Shown here piece after piece: positions 8,281 to 19,231 of a stretch of DNA of 64,000 nt. This stretch comes from Hormiphora californensis. Taxonomy: Eukaryota; Ctenophora; Tentaculata; Cydippida; Pleurobrachiidae. The stretch is taken from the NCBI GenBank assembly GCA_020137815.1, contig CM035353.1, positions 6,975,298 through 7,039,297 of the forward strand, written 5' to 3'. The notes beneath the pieces are model-generated. The model did not search any database. It was given only the letters and a program-made list of their open reading frames with translations, and was not told the origin of the DNA. Position numbers and translations under genes: made by a program. The stretch's first letter is position 1; each line of letters starts with the position of its first letter.

Positions 8281-10950
8281 AGCAGAAGAATAGAAGATTT
8301 TCGGGGGGGGGGGGGGGGGGGGGGGGCAAATTTCAGGCAGCGATTGCGGCCACATCGTTTGAGATATCGACCTGAAATTTTGTAGGCATGTTCTAGTAGT
8401 ATAACTACGTGTCATAACGTGGCCGGATTTTTGATTTTTTAATTAATTAATTAATTATAAGCTATCAAAATTTGCCCCTGCACATTGCCCCTGTACATTT
8501 CGATTTTTTGCCCCTGCACGCGTGCCCCTGCACACGGTTTATCTTCCGTTCTGCTTGAAATATCGACTTGAAACTTTGTAGGAATGTTCTTCAATCATAA
8601 AAAATGATATTCGAAAAGTGGGAGTATTGAAAATTAATTAATTAATTAGTTATAGGCATGCAAAAATTGACTTTTTTAGGGCCCCCTGCACTTTTTTTGA
8701 AAATGTACAGGGGCAAATACCCCTGCACATTTTTTGCAATTTTGATATTCAAACTGTGGCCAAACTGTTTGTTTTTTCGAAATGAAACTTTGTATGCATG
8801 TTCTAGTAGTATAACTACGAGTCATAAAAAGGCTGGATTTCTTATTTTTAATTTAACTAATTAATTATAAGTAATTAAAATTTTGCCCCTGCACCATCTT
8901 TCCCCTGCACCGCTGATTTCGACCCCCTGCACATTTCCTGAACAAGGCAACTAAAAATGGTATATTTTCTGTTCTGCTATAAATAACGACCTAAAATTTT
9001 GTAGTAATGTAGTTCATGCATATAGAAAGATCGACAAAAAGTGGGAATAGTCAAAATTAATTATCCAATTAATTATAAGTAATTAAAATTTTGCCCCTGC
9101 ACAATTTTGTTTGCCCCTGCACAATTTTTGCAACTTTGATATTCAAACTGTGGCCACACCGTTTGAAATTTCGAAATGAAACTTTGTATGTATGTTCTAG
9201 TAGTATAAATACGAGTCATAACGGAGCCGGATTTTTGATTTTCTAATTAATTAATTAATAATAATCAATTAAAACTTTTGCCCCTGCACAGTTTTGGCAA
9301 ATTTGATATTCAAACTTTGAGCCTTTGTGAAAGTTTCATACAGTTGCTGGCGATAGACTCGATAGAGTTCGATTAATTTACCATGACAACGGAGTTGGTT
9401 ACCATAGTAACCAGGGAATTCGTTGTAAAATAGTCCTTTCTTGCTATAAACAATATAGTTAACGTGTAGCGCACGCCACAAAAGTTTTAAATTTAAGTTT
9501 TTGGGTGAAAAATAAATGGACTTTAACAATCGAAACAAAGTGTGCCATTAGATCCTGAACCGAGAAACGAATATTTGTCAAATCGAATTTTGTTTAATGC
9601 GCCCCCGGTTCCCATTATTAAATATCGGACTGTATGTTAGCAACTTCGGGTCGGACGAGGGGAAGCTTGCCTTTTGCGAACATATATACAAAGAATAGAA
9701 GATTTTCGGGGGGGGGGGGGGGGGGGGGGGCAAATTTCAGGCAGCGATTGCGGCCACATCGTTTGAGATATCGACCTGAAATTTTGTAGGCATGTTCTAG
9801 TAGTATAACTACGTGTCATAACGTGGCCGGATTTTTGATTTTTTAATTAATTAATTAATTATAAGCTATCAAAATTTGCCCCTGCACATTGCCCCTGTAC
9901 ATTTCGATTTTTTGCCCCTGCACGCGTGCCCCTGCACACGGTTTATCTTCCGTTCTGCTTGAAATATCGACTTGAAACTTTGTAGGAATGTTCTTCAATC
10001 ATAAAAAATGATATTCGAAAAGTGGGAGTATTGAAAATTAATTAATTAATTAGTTATAGGCATGCAAAAATGGACTTTTTTAGGGCCCCCTGCACTTTTT
10101 TTGAAAATGTACAGGGGCAAATACCCCTGCACATTTTTTGCAATTTTGATATTCAAACTGTGGCCAAACCGTTTGTTTTTTCGAAATGAAACTTTGTATG
10201 CATGTTCTAGTAGTATAACTACGAGTCATAAAAAGGCTGGATTTCTTATTTTTAATTTAACTAATTAATTATAAGTAATTAAAATTTTGCCCCTGCACCA
10301 TCTTTCCCCTGCACCGCTGATTTCGACCCCCTGCACATTTCCTGAACAAGGCAACTAAAAATGGTATATTTTCTGTTCTGCTATAAATAACGACCTAACA
10401 TTTTGTAGTAATGTAGTTCATGCATATAGAAAGATCGACAAAAAGTGGGAATAGTCAAAATTAATTATCCAATTAATTATAAGCAATTAAAATTTTGCCC
10501 CTGCACATTTTGCCCCTGTACATTTGCGGCAAATGTTGCCCCTGCACATTTTCGGTAAATTTGATATTCGAACTGTGGCCACACCGTTTGATATTTCGAA
10601 ATGAGACTTTGCATGCATGTTCTAGTGGTATAACTACGAGTCATAAAAGAGCCGGATTTCTGATTTTTTAATTAATTAATTAATTATAAGTAATTAAAAC
10701 TTTTGCCCCTGCACAATTTTGTTTGCCCCTGCACATTTTTTGCAACTTTGATATTCAAACTGTGGCCAAACCGTTTGTTTTTTCGAAATGAAACTGTGTA
10801 TGTATGTTCTAGTAGTATAACTACGAGTCATAACGGAGCCGGATTTTTGATTTTCTAATTAATAAATTAGTAATAATCAATTAAAAATTTTGCCCCTGCA
10901 CCAATTTGCGCCTACACAAATTTGATATTCAAACTTTGAGCCTTTGTGAA
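8281..10950. repeat. GCCCCTGCAC repeat block, duplicated about 1.4 kb apart
   Basis: A composite repeat in which TTTTGCCCCTGCAC alternates with TAATTAATTAATTA and with TGTATGCATGTTCTAGTAG and TATAACTACGAGTCATAA. The segment from about 8286, starting GAATAGAAGATTTTCG plus a long G run, recurs almost unchanged from about 9691. The second copy carries an extra internal unit near 10480-10640. No protein coding signal is seen; open frames do not match any family I know. Confidence 0.8.
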
Positions 10951-11482
10951 AGTAATGAAAATTATTTATTTCAGGTTATGATGAACAATAAGCTATAAAA
11001 ATGCCCCTTTTTGTTACACAAGCCTGTGCTTGGTATCGAAGACACCTCACACTCTGTCGCCGGGCGACCTTTGCACGCGCTGGCAAGGGGTAACTTCGTA
11101 ACCAAAGCCTGTGCATTGTGCACAATGAAATGGATAAATTTCATCCAGTGGCTGGCGGTAGAACTTGAGCACCTCTAAAACAAATAAGAGCATCAACTTA
11201 ATTAATTATTTATTAACGTGGTGAGATAAGAAATTGATTTTGTTCTGCTCCCACTAACTACAAGGGCATTTCACATTTTGGTGCCATTATTTTTGTCTCT
11301 ATTTTTGATAGGATTTACAATTTTATTTTGGTATTAGACTGAATGTATGGGATTAGATCATTTGAGAAGTAGTGAAGATTTGAAATATGTTAGCAACTTG
11401 CCGGTTCGACAAACTAAACCCATATGATTCCAACTTCGGGTCGGACGAGGGGAAGCTTGCCTTTTGCGAACATATCTTACAC
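9637..11482. repeat. Direct 45-bp repeats flanking the second GCCCCTGCAC block
   Basis: The stretch CAACTTCGGGTCGGACGAGG with the following GGAAGCTTGCCTTTTGCGAA occurs at about 9640-9685 and again at about 11432-11477. Both copies lie near TGTTAGCAACTT. The copies bracket the second GCCCCTGCAC block, so this may be a segmental duplication or an insertion boundary. Confidence 0.6.
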
Positions 11483-12218
11483 AATTTATATATATTAAAG
11501 ATGATGAGTAAGTTATACCCCTTACTCAACAACATTCAAGCGAGATAAGCATTCAAGAATATATGTTGACTTTTACGCGGCCTATCCAAAACAGTAACTG
11601 AGACTCGGTGAGAGAAGAACGGAGATTATTTTATCAATAATTATGCTCTGGATAACATACCATAAAGCCATATTGTGTCCGTTTTTTTCCAAATATTATG
11701 CTGCTCGGCTGAATCTTGTGTAACTGTGTAGTACTGTATTATTTCTAACGTGCTTTAATTCACTGGAATAGTTTATTTAACTGAGCACCCCGTGCCTGAA
11801 CAAAGTTTAACCTCGGAGTGTGTGTGAGTGTGTGCGAGAGAGAGAATGTGTGTGTGAATGTGAATGTGTGTGTGAGTGTTTTATATTCTCAGTGCTCAGA
11901 GTTTTTGTGAGATTTTCAGTATTTATTTATCTTGAGTTTAGTAGATTAGATAGAAGTATATTTAGTAGCTAGTTATATATGTTAACAGAACATATATTGT
12001 GGTGTTTTATTATTGTTTTGACAGTTATAAATATACAGCTACAACGTTATTTGTGCTTTGAAAATATATCTCGTTTTATTTGGACCCGGGATCAACCACT
12101 GAACGCACAGACAGAGTTATCATGTTAACCACGGGCAGAGTTTGAGAGTTATCTCATCCTCTCCGCACTGGGCCGAAGCTTGGTTACGAAATAACCCCTC
12201 CCTTGCCAGCGCCATGTT
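11077..12218. mobile_element. ~1.14-kb element with inverted ends (GCTGGCAAGGGG / CTCCCTTGCCAGC)
   Basis: Left end GCGCTGGCAAGGGGTAACTT plus CGTAACCAA; right end TTGGTTACGAAATAACCCC plus TCCCTTGCCAGCGCC, in inverse orientation. The interior is AT-rich with a TG/GA-rich stretch near 11820-11875 and no supported gene. Related end fragments appear near 280-300 and 2985-3050. It is inferred to be a non-autonomous transposon; class unknown. It ends about 85 bases before the tRNA gene. Confidence 0.55.
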
Positions 12219-12302
12219 AAAGTTCCAAGGGCAGAACTGCTTTCTGTTTCACTTTTCGTCGCGCGCGCGGTTGATATATCTCTGAATTGCAATTTTCTCA
12301 CA

Positions 12303-12375
12303 GCCGAAATAGCTCAGTTGGGAGAGCGTTAGACTGAAGATCTAAATGTCCCTGGTTCGATCCCGGGTTTCGGCA
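12303..12375 (+). tRNA. tRNA-Phe (anticodon GAA)
   Basis: A 73-base gene with a full cloverleaf. The acceptor stem GCCGAAA pairs with TTTCGGC, and the D-arm is GCTC/GAGC. The anticodon stem is TTAGA/TCTAA around CTGAAGA, giving anticodon GAA. The variable loop is ATGTC, and the T-arm is CCTGG/CCGGG around TTCGATC. There is no intron and the encoded sequence ends just before position 73 'A', as in eukaryotic tRNA-Phe. Internal A and B boxes for RNA polymerase III are intact. CCA is not encoded. Confidence 0.97.
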
Positions 12376-12377
12376 AC

Positions 12378-12383
12378 TTTTTT
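12378..12383 (+). terminator. RNA polymerase III terminator of tRNA-Phe
   Basis: A run of six T residues begins three bases after the tRNA, the standard polymerase III stop signal. Confidence 0.9.
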
Positions 12384-12457
12384 ACTTTTATTAACTTCCC
12401 CCAGTTTTTACCTTATTTCCCTTAAAAATAAATAATCTATGATCTTTTACATTAGCT

Positions 12458-15400
12458 ATGATAATAAGGTTGATCTGCAGAAGAAGCCATGGCCGGGGAC
12501 TAAATGGGATCAGGGCTCTATCAGTTTCGGACGAGGAGGTCTTCAAGAAACTAGACCAAGATAATAACAAACGGTAGGTAAAAAGTCCCCCCTCCCCCGT
12601 AATACTATATTGGTAGTGAGTTGTTAAAATGTCTTGTTGCCATGACTATACACTGTATAGTCATGGCAACAAGACATTTTAACAACTGTATAGTATACAG
12701 TATTCATGACTTGTTCCCATGACTACATGTCTGGTTGCCATGACTACATGTCTTGTTGCCATGACCACATGTCTGGTTGCCATGACTACATGTTTTGTTG
12801 CCATGACTACATGTCTGGTTGCCATGACTACATGTCTGGTTGCCATGACTACATGTCTTGTTGCCATGACTACATGTCTTGTTGCCATGACTACATGTCT
12901 GGTTGCCATGACTACATGTCTTGTTGCCATGACTACATGTCTTGTTGCCATGACTACATGTCTGGTTGCCATGACTACATGTCTGGTTGCCATGACTACA
13001 TGTCTGGTTGCCATGACTACATGTCTTGTTGCCATGACTACATGTCTTGTTGCCATGACTACATGTCTTGTTGCCATGACTACATGTCTTGTTGCCATGA
13101 CTTCATGTCTTGTTGCCATGACTACTCCACTTCAGACCGGTGCAGGAGGAAGAGGAGAAGTTAGTCAGTGGAGTGGGACACTGCGTGGATGTGGTTCGGA
13201 GACATGATTATGAGAACTTTCTGTGCACCCTAGTTGCACCAACTACTGCAAGGTATGAAACATGCATGTTTTAATGCATACCTACTGTATATTACTCCTT
13301 CTTGTCCTTACTAATTGTACATCCGTGTCCCTAATCCATGCATGGTCCATGCATTCACGTGCAACTATATGATGCAACTGTCAGAGCATTGGCCTGACCC
13401 ATTCTCGTTTCTCGGAGCGCGCGAGAACTGTGGTCAGAGCATTGGCCTGACAGTGATGCAATGGGACCCATGGTTTGGTGACATAGACACCTGGCGCGAC
13501 CCCCGCACACACGTGTGCGGGGGTCGCGCCAGGTGTCTATGTCACCAAATCCATGGTCACTCATGTACCGCGGTAGATGTTGATAGTTTCAAATACATAT
13601 GATTCCTTCAGGCGACCCCTGATGGGATTGCGAGCATTCAATGTAGAGATCTCTAAAGCCTCAATAACTCCCTTCTCAACTCCGGAAGAAAAGGTACAGA
13701 TGCATGTTTTGAATTACAACATGGTAACTAAAACTGACGCGGAGAGGTCACGAAAAAAAAACTAAAATCGGCATTTCTTAAAAATATTTTCTAACATGTT
13801 TTCTCCCAGCAGCTAACATGTTTTCTCCCCCATCTCAAAGAAGATTCAGCAACTCAAGTTGGCGTGGTGGCGAAGAACTTTGGATGACATTTATAAGGGG
13901 AGGCACGTGAATACCCCTGTTGCTGTGGAATTGGCACACGCTGTGAGGAAGCATAAACTAAGTAAAGGTCAGTTTTAAAGGGTTACCATGGTTACCATAC
14001 ACTTAGTAACGGTCAGTTGTGACGGGTATTTTTACCATGGATAACATTACCTGAGCAAGTGTAATTTACCCAACTGTACATTATTTCACAGGTTTTCTGG
14101 TGAAATTGATAGATGGAAGATCAAGAGGAGTGAGATACAATTCCCTACACGATGTAGAAAAGGCCGCCGACTTATCCTTCTCCCCTGTCCTCTATCTTAC
14201 TCTAGAGGTAATATTGCATTTGTATCATATAAGACCGTCCTCTCCGCACCGAATGCCCGCGTGCGGCTACGTGAGACCGCGTAGTGTGTGGTTAGTGGTT
14301 ACACAAACGAATGATCAGGTGAATCAGCCCAGTAATACCTGAAACCAAACCAAACCAAACCAAACCAAACCAGACCAAACCAAACCAAACCAAACCAAAC
14401 CAAACCAAACCAAACCAAACCAAACCAAACCAAACCAAACCAGACCAAACCAAACCAAACCAAACCAAACCAAACCAAACCAAACCAAACCAAACTAAAC
14501 CAAACCAAACCCGACCAAACCAAACCAAACCGCACAAAACCAAACCAAACCAAACCAAACCAAATCAAACCAAACCAAATCAAACCAAACCAAACCAAAC
14601 CAAACCAAGCCAAGCCAAACCAAACCAAACCAGACAAAACCAAACTGTCAGAGCATTGGCCTGACCCTATTCTCATTTCTCTCAGCGCGCGAGAACTGTG
14701 GTCAGAGCATTGGCCTGACAGAAACCAAACCAAACCAAACCAAACCAAATCAAACCAAACCAAACCAAACCAGACAAAACCAAACCAAACCAAATCAAAC
14801 CAAACCAAACCAAACTAGACCAAACCAAACCAAACCAAACCAAACCGGACCAAACCAAACCAAACCAAACCGGACCAAACCGGACCAAACCAAACCGGCA
14901 AACCAAACCAAACCAAACCGGACCAAACCAAACCAAACCAAACCAAACCAAACCAAACAAGACCAAACCAAACCAAACCAAACCAAACCGGACCAAACCA
15001 AACCAAACCAAACCAAACCAAACAAGACCAAACCAAACCAAACCAAACAAGACCAAACCAAACAAGACCAAACCAAACCAAACAAGACCAAACCAAACCA
15101 AACCAAACCAAACAAGACCAAACCAAACAAGACCAAACCAAACCAAACAAGACCAAACCAAACAAGACCAAACCAAACAAGACCAAACCAAACCAAACAA
15201 GACCAAACCAAACAAGACCAAACCAAACCAAACAAGACCAAACCAAACCAAACAAGACCAAACCAAACCAAACCAAACCAAACAAGACCAAACAAGACCA
15301 TTGGTCTCAGACCAAACCAAACCACTATAATAGACAACAACCTATGTTTTCAGATTCTGGGGCACAGGTCAGTAGATGCAGACCATGCTGCTTCCCACCT

Positions 15401-17007
15401 GGGACGGTGTGAGTCATTGGTTGGCTTGGTCCGGTCCATACCCCATCTTAGCAACAAGGGAATGTGCATTCTACCTAACTCAACTCTCGCAAAGGTATAT
15501 TTGGAGTCTGGCCATTACATGTTGATATTGGGGGGGGTGCAGCCCCAAAAAAATTCAAACTTTTTCCGAAACCCAGGGTATGGTTGGTTTTTTTTGGTCG
15601 TTTTTGGTCGTTTTTGGTCGTTTTTGGTTGAAATTTCTTTGATTTTTTTTGGTCGTTTTTGATTTTTTTGATCGTTTTTGACTTTTTTTGATCGTTTTTG
15701 ATTTTTTTTGATCGTTTTTGAATTTTTTTGATCGTTTTTGATTTTTTTTGATTGTTTAATGTTGAACAAAAAGTTCAAAAAAAATCAAAAACGATCAAAT
15801 AAAATCAAAAACGATCAAAAAAATTCAAAAAAAATCAAAAACGATCAAAAAAAATCAAAAAAGATCAAAAAAAATCAAAAAAGATCAAAAAAAATCAAAA
15901 AAGATCAAAAAAAATCAAAAAAGATCAAAAAAAATCAAAAAAGATCAAAAAAAATCAAAAAAAATCAAAAACAACCAAAAAAAATCAACACTTTTGAAAA
16001 TCCAGGGTATGGTTGGTTTTTTTTTGGGCTGCACCCCCCCCCCCCCCCCGATATTATAACCTTCCTGGTCATCTTAATTTTAAGCTTAGATCCCTTCCTG
16101 TAGTCGTGCAGGACAACACTGCACCCCCAGTTGTATTGATTGAGTTCCCTATCCCCAATCAATCTAGGTTCTTCCACCCATGAGCCAGAATGATTTATAC
16201 CATAATCCAGCCAGACTGGTTATCTGCAGTTTTCACCCAACACTTCACTCAGAACTATAATAGACAAACCAGCCAGACTTGTTGAGTAACAACAAAGCCA
16301 GACAATATCGAACTATACAATTTTCACGAGCTCCCATAACCATGATTTCAGGCGGGACTATCCCACTCATAATACCATGTGTTTCAGGCGGGACTATCCC
16401 ACTCATAATTGATAATACCATGTGTTTCAGGCGGGACTATCCCAGACACATAACACTGCATGTGTTTCAGGCGGGACTATCCCACACATATAACACCATA
16501 ACGTGTTTCAGGCGGGACTATCCCACACATAACACTGCATGTGTTTCAGGCGGGACTATCCCAGACACATAACACCATAACGTGTTTCAGGCGGGACTAT
16601 CCCACTCATAATTGATAATACCATGTGTTTCAGGCGGGACTATCCCAGACACATAACACCATGACGTGTTTCAGGCGGGACTATCCCAGACGGCAGTAGT
16701 GCGGGGCGAGGAAAAGGAGTCACTAAAGAATGCAGTCCACGATATCGCTAGTTCAGCACACGTCCACCTAGAGCATTGTATGAAGCTGCGTGGCACCCTA
16801 CCCTCAACAGCCCAACTTGCACTAATTGGGTGTGTTCCTGCACGGGCTACATTGGACACTCTGGAACGGTATGATTTTGATGTTACTAATGGGAAGGCGT
16901 TGCAACGAAAGGCATTGTTGGCGATGAGAATCAAAAAGGAGGCCATAAGACTGAATTTAGTGGGTAATTGGAATCATATGAAATCTGGTATGAAACCTGG
17001 GAGGTAG
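12458..17007 (+). CDS. NDUFAF6: NDUFAF6: mitochondrial complex I assembly factor
   Basis: Seven exons: 12458-12573, 13136-13252, 13612-13693, 13841-13967, 14092-14207, 15354-15494 and 16675-17007. They sum to 1,032 bases (343 residues plus stop) with every phase matching; human NDUFAF6 is close to this length. NDUFAF6 has a squalene/phytoene-synthase-like fold without known catalysis and is needed for early assembly of complex I (ND1 module). Exon 1 starts MIIRLICRRSHGR, a basic, acid-free mitochondrial presequence. Family landmarks include HCVDVVRRHDYENFLCTLVA, LRAFNVEISK, WWRRTLDDIYKGR, SPVLYLTLE, HAASHLGRCESLVGLVRSIP and DIASSAHVHLEHC. Introns 1, 5 and 6 are filled with minisatellites. The last exon's acceptor lies at the end of a nine-copy repeat. 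The ATG is only 82 bases after tRNA-Phe, leaving little room for a separate promoter. Confidence 0.93.
12629..13130. repeat. 21-bp minisatellite in NDUFAF6 intron 1
   Basis: About 20 units of CATGACTACATGTCTTGTTG plus C, with T/G alternation at one position (TCTTG or TCTGG), fill the intron from about 12710. It is preceded by an inverted repeat: TTAAAATGTCTTGTTGCCAT at 12624 and its complement at 12661. Several reading frames are open only because the unit lacks stops. Confidence 0.95.
13378..13453. mobile_element. Short hAT-like MITE with 8-bp target duplication
   Basis: Starts CTGTCAGAGCATTGGCCTGA and ends GCATTGGCCTGACAG. The flanks TGATGCAA at 13370-13377 and 13454-13461 are identical 8-base duplications, the hallmark of hAT-type insertion. 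A second copy at 14648-14720 has AAACCAAA on both sides. A third, diverged one lies near 19679. It is in NDUFAF6 intron 2. Confidence 0.75.
13468..13556. repeat. Near-perfect 43-bp-arm palindrome
   Basis: The left arm, CCATGGTTTGGTGACATAGA onward to CCCCGCACAC, is followed after two bases by its complement ending CCAAATCCATGG. Arms differ by one extra base. It would form a very stable cruciform or RNA hairpin in NDUFAF6 intron 2. Confidence 0.9.
14341..15328. repeat. (CCAAA)n pentanucleotide array in NDUFAF6 intron 5
   Basis: About 1 kb of CCAAA units with interspersed variants (CCGGA, CAAGA, CCAGA, TCAAA) that are themselves spread periodically. It is interrupted at 14648-14720 by a hAT-like MITE. 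The complementary strand is open for long stretches only because the unit lacks stops. Confidence 0.95.
14648..14720. mobile_element. hAT-like MITE inserted in the CCAAA array
   Basis: CTGTCAGAGCATTGGCCTGA begins the element and GCATTGGCCTGACAG ends it. AAACCAAA flanks both sides, compatible with an 8-base target duplication in the repeat, though the repeat itself could mimic this. Same family as 13378-13453. Confidence 0.75.
15530..16051. repeat. G-run-ended foldback element with A/T minisatellite
   Basis: Left end is a G run plus TGCAGCCCCAAAAAAA; right end is TTTTTTTTGGGCTGCA plus a C run. CCAGGGTATGGTTGG lies inside both ends in the same orientation. The interior is an array of TTTTTGATCG and TTTTTGGTCG changing, after a centre near 15755, into the complementary AAAAATCAAAAACGATC units. 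So the whole element is a giant imperfect hairpin. It lies in NDUFAF6 intron 6 and resembles 3217-3742 in design. Confidence 0.75.
16347..16691 (+). repeat. Nine tandem copies of a splice acceptor plus exon start
   Basis: The block TTTCAG|GCGGGACTATCCCA recurs nine times with exon-side starts at 16352, 16388, 16431, 16471, 16512, 16550, 16591, 16634 and 16675 (period 36-43). Only the ninth continues into the NDUFAF6 last exon (AGLSQ...). Spacer sequences such as CACATAACACCATAACGTG vary between copies. Confidence 0.93.
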
Positions 17008-17181
17008 CCATGTGATCGTGTGTAGCTGGAGCTGTTGAGTTAGGGTGGTCCCACAACTCTGGAGGGGGCAATATATTTTAGCAGCTCAATTTCATGTGCA
17101 AGCCCGGTTTTGTCCAGCAATGATTTACAGCATCGCTCGAAATGCAGTGGTGTTTTAGTATTTTGGAAAAATCAGGGTATA

Positions 17182-18088
17182 TATTAGGGTGATCCATAAT
17201 GATTTGCACTAGCATTTTTTAAAGCTTTGTGCTCATCGGAGCCATATAATTTTTACAGGACCTTGTTCCTGATGGAAATTGGGTCTCATAGCGACCATTT
17301 TAGCGATCTGGAAAAATTTTGTGCTAACGCTGTAAAGAATTTCATGGTCATAGGTCATGGTGCCGTCTCACTTACCCAAAAAGTGGTCGAAAAGCAACCA
17401 CAAAGATAAGCTAACGAATTTTTTTGGTCCTGAAGTAGTCCACTGTATCAGTTGACATCTCAAATAATCGTTTTTTTGCAGAAAAAGTGTCAGAATTTCA
17501 GTGGAGGACAACAAATCGCAACAATTATGACATAAAAATCCATGAAAAATCGCCCGTTTTTGAGCAATTTTTCCTAACTCGAATTTCAGGCCACCTAAGA
17601 CGTTCAAAACCATCAGATCACTTTAGGATCGTGTTAAGCAGAGTCTAAACCTCAATTTAAGCCTCAAATAATGACAAACTACCCATCTGGTTCATGGCGA
17701 CAGCCTTTCAAAGTGAAAAAATGGGTTTTTGACCGAATTCTAAAAATAGCCCCCAAAATCGAGTGCGAAAACCGATTAGACATAATTTTTGCTCAAATGT
17801 CTTTAAAAGGGGTCATTATTCACCCACAAAGAGTCTTGGGCCTACCGGTATCATTTAACGGCTTGCATAAGGCTAGTACCACGACCTGATTTTTGGCACG
17901 TAGATCGCAACACAACTGGAGGTTAGACATGGTCGCTCACCCATCCAGTGAAACCCGTTCTGAACTTCATGTATAGTCTTAGGAATCCAAAATTGTCCAA
18001 TCTAAAAGATCCTGTAAAAATTTTTGATCCCTAACATCACATGCGACCAGGAAGGGCCAAGTGCAAATCTTTATGGATCACCCTAATA
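17182..18088. mobile_element. Mariner-like non-autonomous element, 0.9 kb
   Basis: The inverted ends TATTAGGGTGATCCATAATG plus ATTTGCAC (left) and GTGCAAATC plus TTTATGGATCACCCTAATA (right) match over 28 bases with one mismatch and are bounded by TA. The interior has an open frame of 72 codons at 17671-17889 but no recognisable transposase or DDE motif. It is best read as a non-autonomous or decayed Tc1/mariner-class element. Confidence 0.8.
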
Positions 18089-19230
18089 CTTCGTAACGCA
18101 TTCACTGGGTTTCGGGGGCGGTAAAATATCAATTAAAATCAGACAAACATGCATTTATCATTGCACACACTTGATACTAAAACTTTTAGAGGAGAGCTAC
18201 AATTGAAGGCCCGAATAATGTTAACAGCTTTGTAATAAATTCTTAGCAACCAGAACTCTGAAACTCTTCATCAAAATCTCCATGATAAATTATAGTTCAC
18301 GGGTTGAGTAAATAGTCCAATTAACAACTATTCCAGTTCCGATCCGATCTCTGTGCGGCCTCCACTTCGTCTCTAATCGATGTATCACCCTGTTCTCACC
18401 CCGCGTAATTAGGCAGCTGATCTAAAGAAGAGAGATATTTAGTTTACTAATTAACCTCGACCAAAACGCGGAGTTTTTACGTCAGCCGACCCGAAACCTG
18501 ATTAAATTGGGCCACCCGCTGGTCTCAGGGCCTCCAAATATGTCAAAATATGTCTGAATCGTCATTTGGGGTCATTTAGACCTTTTAATTACATGTAATT
18601 ACCCTTTAATTTCATGTAATTACATTTTAATTACATGTAATTACTTCCTATTACATTCCAATTACTTCAGCACCTCGAGAGCTTTCGAACGCACCCTAGA
18701 ACATCTTTCTACTCCTTCCAATTGCCGAGTTCTGTATACCCCTTATTTTGACTGTTTTTCGCGTCCTACCCCTTATAGGTTTGGGTATGGCCATCGCCAC
18801 ACTCCCTATACGTCGCGGGACCTCGAGACCTTTCCAACGAGCCATAGAACACCTCTCTATTACTTCAGGGGGCTTCAAAACTTTCACTCTAAAAATATCT
18901 ATGGTTTATGGTTATGGTTTTATGGTTTTTTTTTCATCTGGTATTAAGGGCCTGTCGGCTCGGCCCCGTTGTTTTAGTTTTAGGGGGGATTTTTTAGGGG
19001 GGATGGGTTGAGTTTGGGTTATTTTCGGGTCGGGGGGCCTTGCCAGGCCCCGAATGGATAACGAATCGTCTTAAAGTATTCTAACTTTGCTTTGCCATGC
19101 TACGCAGTCTGTCTATGTTAAATATTCTGACTATCTGGTACGGTCAACTGTCGCTTCAAAACAGGAGCAGCGCTGGCAAACAGGTTGTCATTACATACCT
19201 TATACTATCCCGATATATACCCAATATATG
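18089..19230. other. Intergenic DNA between NDUFAF6 and the 99-residue gene
   Basis: Mostly unique sequence with no supported exon. A short tandem of ATTACATGTAATTA-type units lies at about 18588-18650. Between 18660 and 18880, TTCCAATTACTTC-like stretches and CCTCGAGAGCTTTCGAACG versus CCTCGAGACCTTTCCAACG point to another diverged duplication of about 160 bases. Confidence 0.45.
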
Positions 19231-19231
19231 A

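Noticed and set aside
12623-13130. CRISPR-like regularly spaced repeats
   Set aside because: Units are contiguous without unique spacers and lie in an intron of a eukaryotic gene.
12679-13207. Open frames of MATRHVV and TTCLVAM repeats
   Set aside because: They come from a 21-bp minisatellite in NDUFAF6 intron 1. The true exon 2 is in a different frame.
14299-15340. Long minus-strand open frames of Phe/Gly/Leu/Val/Trp repeats
   Set aside because: They are translations of the CCAAA array in an NDUFAF6 intron, with no start context, splice or codon evidence.
17671-17889. 72-codon frame inside the mariner-like element
   Set aside because: Too short for a transposase and no DDE-like motif; kept only as element interior.
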